Below, piece by piece: positions 52,441-56,176 of a DNA stretch of 56,176 nt. The notes beneath the pieces were generated by a model. That model was not told the DNA's origin and did not search any database. It saw only the letters and a program-made list of their open reading frames with translations. The stretch is taken from assembly GCA_945872355.1 (NCBI GenBank), contig CAMBZU010000012.1, positions 1 through 56,176 on the forward strand. Reading direction: 5' to 3'. Made by a program: the position numbers and the translations under genes. Each line of letters opens with the position of its first letter. The first letter of the stretch is position 1. The DNA is from Chitinophaga pinensis (GTDB lineage: Bacteria; Bacteroidota; Bacteroidia; UBA4408).

Positions 52441-53937
52441 CTATTTATTATTGGCGTAAATAATTGGTTTGTTTTGTTCAAAATCATACAAGGTTTTTCT
52501 ACGCAATTCAAAGTATGCATTCCAATAGGTTCTTAGTGCGGCAATATAATCTTGCTTTGTTTGGTTTTTATCAATTATAGCCATGTTTAAATCAATAATA
52601 CCAATCTTACCTATTAAATATCTCTTAATGGTAATATCATAACGCTTTTGTGTAATGCTATCAGATTTTATTGCAATTAATAATTTTTGACGATACATGT
52701 TTAACTGTTTCACGGCCAAGTAAACTTCTTGTTTAAAGTTTTGCTCTGCTTGTTCCATTTGGGTTTCAATAAGTTCTTTATTGGCAATTGCTGTTTGAAT
52801 TTGTGCATTTGCGCGGCCCCAATCTATAATTGGAATATCAACACCAAACCTAAGTCTTTGTTGTTCTAAAGGTTTGCTATACACGTTTTCAATCACTGCC
52901 GAACTTTGTGTTAATCCATAAGATGCATTTAGGTTAATATTAAAACGTTCGCCTTTTGCCCTGGCCACTTCACTTTCGGCTTCTAATAGTTGACGCTTAT
53001 AAGATACCATTTGCTGTCTGTTATTAATCGCTTCAGCTAAAGCTTTACTTTCACTCACTTCAAATAAAGGCAACACTTGTGGCGTTTGTAAAATGATGTT
53101 TTCATCGCCTTTAAATTTTAAGTAGGTTTTCAATTGAAGATTGCTTAATTCTACATCTAAAGCGGCTTGTGCTAAATTTGTTTGCGCATTCATTACACTT
53201 AATTCCATTTGCAACAATTCGTTTTCAGCAATCTTACCTAAATTATATCTACCAACAGCAATCTTATATAAAGTATCATTATTAGCTAAATTTTTTTGTT
53301 GAATTTGCACATTGTTTTGTGCAAGTAGTAAATTAAAGAACAGCTCACCCGCCCTAATGGCAACATTTTCCATGTCTTCATTGTATGCTTTTTGCGATTC
53401 TTCATAACGCAAAGGCTCAATTTTATTTTGCCATTTTAAGCTGTTGAAGCCAAAAATAGGTTGATTAAAACCTACTAAAAAAGGACTCGACAAGTAACTT
53501 GTTGTATTTGTTGTTCCAAAAATATCTAACCTGTCGAGCGAACTACCTATAAAAACTTGCCCTCCCGTTAAATTTACATTTTGTGATAAATTAAAATTAA
53601 GCGAAGATGTTGAGGCGCTTCTTAATCTAAAAGCATAAGAGCCATCATTTTGTGGTACATTTTGATAAGAGCGTGTTAATTCAGGCAAAGTAGCATTTAG
53701 TCTGAGCTGTGGCTTGTAATTGGCTTTGTATGTTTTATAAATCCAATATTTATTTTTTAAAGATGTGGCAGCTAACTTGGCTTGTGGCGACTGTTGCAAC
53801 GATAAATCGATGACTTGTTTTAACGTAAGTGTTACATCTTTAATTTGAGCGTATGCGCTTAAACTCAATAAAAATATAAGGCTAAAAACCAACGATCTGA
53901 AGCAATGAATTTGAAAGTATATTTTATATTTATTCAT
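52441..53937 (-). CDS. TolC-family outer membrane efflux channel
   Basis: TolC-type proteins form the outer-membrane channel of tripartite pumps. The 498-aa protein starts MNKYKIYFQIHCFRSLVF and has a signal peptide ending YAQ. Two OEP repeats follow, rich in Asn, Gln and Leu coiled coil, with typical NLSQNV and FGVDIPIIDWGRANAQIQTA segments. The frame is open a further 19 codons, but those overlap macB and lack signal features, so the ATG at 53937 is preferred. It overlaps macB by eight bases. Confidence 0.9.
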   Translation of the reverse strand: MNKYKIYFQIHCFRSLVFSLIFLLSLSAYAQIKDVTLTLKQVIDLSLQQSPQAKLAATSLKNKYWIYKTYKANYKPQLRLNATLPELTRSYQNVPQNDGSYAFRLRSASTSSLNFNLSQNVNLTGGQVFIGSSLDRLDIFGTTNTTSYLSSPFLVGFNQPIFGFNSLKWQNKIEPLRYEESQKAYNEDMENVAIRAGELFFNLLLAQNNVQIQQKNLANNDTLYKIAVGRYNLGKIAENELLQMELSVMNAQTNLAQAALDVELSNLQLKTYLKFKGDENIILQTPQVLPLFEVSESKALAEAINNRQQMVSYKRQLLEAESEVARAKGERFNINLNASYGLTQSSAVIENVYSKPLEQQRLRFGVDIPIIDWGRANAQIQTAIANKELIETQMEQAEQNFKQEVYLAVKQLNMYRQKLLIAIKSDSITQKRYDITIKRYLIGKIGIIDLNMAIIDKNQTKQDYIAALRTYWNAYFELRRKTLYDFEQNKPIIYANNK

Positions 53938-55264
53938 AACGAAGAGATTTAATTGGGTCTTGATTAGCGGCATTTTTTGCAGGAGTGATACCAAATATCA
54001 AACCTGTGAGTGCCGCAACACCAAAAGAAATGATGATGCTCCAAAAAGAAATAATGGTTGGAATATCTGCAACGGCAGCAACAACCTTGCTTAATATAAT
54101 TCCTAAAATAATACCTGCTATGCCACCACCTAAACTTATTAAAACTGATTCAAAAACAAATTGCTGAATAATATCTTTTTTAGTAGCCCCAATTGAAAGC
54201 CGAATGCCAATTTCCTTAATACGCTCTAAAACAGAAGCCAACATAATGTTCATAATGCCAATGCCACCAACAAGCAATGAAATGCCAGCAATAGCGCCTA
54301 ATACAAGGTTAAAAATATCTTTAGTTCTTTGTTGTTGTTTCAATAATAAGATGGGTACAGTAATTTCAAAATCAGTTACGGTGTAATGCCTTCTTTGCAA
54401 TAACCTACTAATTATTTCAGAGGAAGCTTCTAGTTTATCAGTACTGCCCATTTGAATCACCAACCTGTCAATTTGGTGTATTGTTTCTGTTTTTTTTTCT
54501 TCAGTTTTACCTTCTTCCTCATTTTGTGATGAGGCTGCATTCAACATGGCTTTTGTAACTAAGGAGCGGTTTTTATATCTTATAAGTAATGTTTTCAAGG
54601 GTGTATATACGTCCATGTTATAATCCCTTATGCCTAAATTTTGAATGGAGTTTTTACTTATTTTTCTTTCTTCTAAAATACCAACAACTTTCAACCATAC
54701 TGAGCCGCATTTTAAATACGAACCAATAGCTTCTTGTTTGCTAAAAAATTTTGTTTGAATAGATTTTCCTATGATACAAACTTGTGCACCCGATCGCAAT
54801 TGTTCGTTATTAAACATTTTACCTTTTTCAAGATTAAAATTAGTTATCTTAAAAAAATCAGGTTCAACGCCAATCAACTTGCCAGTGCGTTCAAGGCCAT
54901 CGGCTACAAAACTTGTTTCAATAATTATTTCAGGACTCATGCTTACAACATCAGGCAAAATCTCTTTGATACTTTTTGCATCAAGCAAATTTAAGCCCGG
55001 CGAGAATTTCTTTTTTTCTTCCTTTTGATTGTCTTCTACCTTATCTTCATTTTGATCATTGAGTGGCGTAATTACAATATTGTTTACACCAACCAATTTT
55101 ATTTGTTCGAGTATTTCTTGCTTGGCACCACTTCCAATAGCCAACATGGCAATTACAGCTGCTACACCAAAAATAATTCCTAAGGCGGTGAGCAATGACC
55201 TAAATTTATTGGCTTTGATAGCTTCTAAAGCTATTTGAAAGTTAAAATATACCCTTTCGTTCAT
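53930..55264 (-). CDS. MacB-like ABC transporter permease
   Basis: The 444-aa protein is a MacB/FtsX-type permease without its own ATPase domain. An N-terminal membrane helix (FRSLLTALGIIFGVAAVIAMLAIGSGAKQEILEQI) precedes the periplasmic MacB_PCD domain (about 50-300). Three C-terminal helices follow, with GISLLVGGIGIMNIMLASVLERIKEIGIRLSIGATK, then FVFESVLISLGGGIAGIILG. The periplasmic domain contains an acidic Lys/Glu-rich insert. It should form a tripartite exporter with the flanking adaptor and channel; the ATPase gene is presumably outside the window. Confidence 0.92.
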   Translation of the reverse strand: MNERVYFNFQIALEAIKANKFRSLLTALGIIFGVAAVIAMLAIGSGAKQEILEQIKLVGVNNIVITPLNDQNEDKVEDNQKEEKKKFSPGLNLLDAKSIKEILPDVVSMSPEIIIETSFVADGLERTGKLIGVEPDFFKITNFNLEKGKMFNNEQLRSGAQVCIIGKSIQTKFFSKQEAIGSYLKCGSVWLKVVGILEERKISKNSIQNLGIRDYNMDVYTPLKTLLIRYKNRSLVTKAMLNAASSQNEEEGKTEEKKTETIHQIDRLVIQMGSTDKLEASSEIISRLLQRRHYTVTDFEITVPILLLKQQQRTKDIFNLVLGAIAGISLLVGGIGIMNIMLASVLERIKEIGIRLSIGATKKDIIQQFVFESVLISLGGGIAGIILGIILSKVVAAVADIPTIISFWSIIISFGVAALTGLIFGITPAKNAANQDPIKSLRYE

Positions 55265-55267
55265 GGC

Positions 55268-56176
55268 CTATTTTTTACGCTTCAATTTTTCAACAGGCAA
55301 TTTCTCTTTAGCTTCAGGTAGGGATAAATATACCATTTCACTTTTAGAAAGTCCTGCTATAACTACAGCGTTATTTTCGTTGGTTTGGCCAATCTTTATT
55401 TCTCTTTTTATAAATGATAAACCATCTTTTACAAAGGCATAAGTAAGACTATCTCCATCATGATGAATGGCTTCGAGTGGAATAAATAATACATTTTTTA
55501 GTTTGCCAACAATAATATTATTACCAGTGGTCATGCTTGGTCTCAGCGTTGTGTCTTTCTCATTAATTTGAATGCTAACTTCAAAAACTTTCGCATCAGA
55601 TTTTGGATTTTGTTCACCCACATTAGCCACAGCAGTTACAATGCCTGTTAGCTTTTTATCAGGATAAGCATCAAGTGTAACTTTTACTTTTTGTTTCATT
55701 TCTACTTTTCTGATATCAACTTCATTCACATAGGTTTTACTAATCATGGTGCTTAAATCAGGTAAAGTTGCCACTGTGGGTTCCCATGGACTCACGCTAC
55801 TTCCAACACCTTTCTTTTTACCATTCCACTCTCTTTGATAAATAACCATTCCGTCTTTTGGCGCCACCACGGTAAATTCCTCTAGCGCATTGTTAAGCAT
55901 TTCTAATTTATTGTTGGTTTGATTCAATGATGCTGAAACCTCTTGCATTTTAGCAGCCAGTTGCTTTTCCTTTACAAAATAATTCTTTTTAGCTTGCTCA
56001 TAAGTTCTTTTGCTTTTTTCTAAATCCAATTGCGCTTGCCTAATGGTGGCTGGCGGCTCAAAAGCCGATTGTTCTAAAATAATTTCTTTTTGTTGTAAAT
56101 CAAATTGCATGTTAATCATATCATCACGCGATTGACGCATCTGCAAAGTAGTATCTAATTTAGTTTGAGTAAACTG
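55268..56176 (-). CDS. MacA/HlyD-type periplasmic adaptor (partial)
   Basis: The gene runs off the right edge, so its N-terminus is missing; the visible 302 codons are open to the last base. The frame contains a long coiled-coil hairpin (QKEIILEQSAFEPPATIRQAQLDLEKSKRTYEQAKKNYFVKEKQLAAKM), then a lipoyl-like half (FTVVAPKDGMVIYQREWNGKKKGVGSSVSPW) and a beta-barrel domain (VKVTLDAYPDKKLTGIVTAVANVGE). These link the permease to the outer-membrane channel. Its stop lies three bases before macB. Confidence 0.9.
   Translation of the reverse strand, partial: QFTQTKLDTTLQMRQSRDDMINMQFDLQQKEIILEQSAFEPPATIRQAQLDLEKSKRTYEQAKKNYFVKEKQLAAKMQEVSASLNQTNNKLEMLNNALEEFTVVAPKDGMVIYQREWNGKKKGVGSSVSPWEPTVATLPDLSTMISKTYVNEVDIRKVEMKQKVKVTLDAYPDKKLTGIVTAVANVGEQNPKSDAKVFEVSIQINEKDTTLRPSMTTGNNIIVGKLKNVLFIPLEAIHHDGDSLTYAFVKDGLSFIKREIKIGQTNENNAVVIAGLSKSEMVYLSLPEAKEKLPVEKLKRKK

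Overview
The window comes from a low-GC member of the Bacteroidota, probably an aerobic environmental lineage. Three lines of evidence agree. Many genes are preceded by the Bacteroidota promoter element TAnnTTTG, sometimes with TTTG 19-20 bases upstream (rpsO, rpoD, tRNA-Lys). The primary sigma factor is the short form lacking region 1.1. One secreted protein carries a type IX secretion sorting tail, and several families typical of the phylum are present (DUF983, DUF4199, two-domain MobA, ParC with GDASIGDA). Nothing looks like a prophage, an intact insertion sequence, a CRISPR array or an rRNA operon.

Layout. 1-400: tandem palindromic repeats and a strongly structured, possibly RNA-encoding element. 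420-2921: rpsO-pnp on the minus strand. 3353-5170: an AraC-type regulator and a DUF983 membrane protein, divergent, apparently leaderless and bracketed by two near-identical 43-bp repeats. 5293-9095: methionine sulfoxide reductase fusion MsrBA, a Spy/CpxP-like periplasmic protein, a stand-alone Hpt protein, a GreA-like protein and an RluF-type pseudouridine synthase. 9598-13005: two tandem Wzz-like chain-length proteins overlapping an O-antigen ligase whose start appears to be ATT. 13081-16011: a PLP-dependent deaminase-like enzyme, fumarylacetoacetase (tyrosine breakdown) and a LutA-like protein. 16110-21558: TPR protein, CutC and a GH2 beta-mannosidase-like enzyme, tightly packed. 21574-22267: a five-copy tandem array of about 142-bp hairpin units.

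22388-29314: ABC-F ATPase, primary sigma factor RpoD, then a run of TPR protein, phosphosulfolactate synthase, rhodanese, DedA and AroE. 29694-33728: SpoIIE-type phosphatase, a lipoprotein and a T9SS cargo protein, with two paralogous noncoding blocks flanking the phosphatase. 33778-37244: a BtuF-like binding protein without signal peptide and ParC. 37644-41953: molybdenum cofactor genes moaE, moeB/thiF-like, moaD, mobA, moaC and, divergently, moeA; moaA is absent. 41946-49530: histidine kinase, sugar transferase, DegT aminotransferase, DUF4199, DUF1015, GDPD, YdcF-like protein and a predicted aminopeptidase. 49751-49823: tRNA-Lys(UUU). 49942-56176: a minus-strand run of MacA-like adaptor (cut by the window edge), MacB-like permease, TolC-like channel, NeuB-family sialic/nonulosonic acid synthase and a predicted surface-glycan transferase.

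Most genes are ordinary housekeeping. The unusual material is mainly noncoding: the hairpin array at 21574-22267 (each unit has AGGAGG in one arm and CCTCCT in the other, and three units hold a 19-codon ATG reading frame), the structured element at 245-344, several dispersed repeat pairs, and the ATT start or A11 slippage site at the Wzz/ligase junction.
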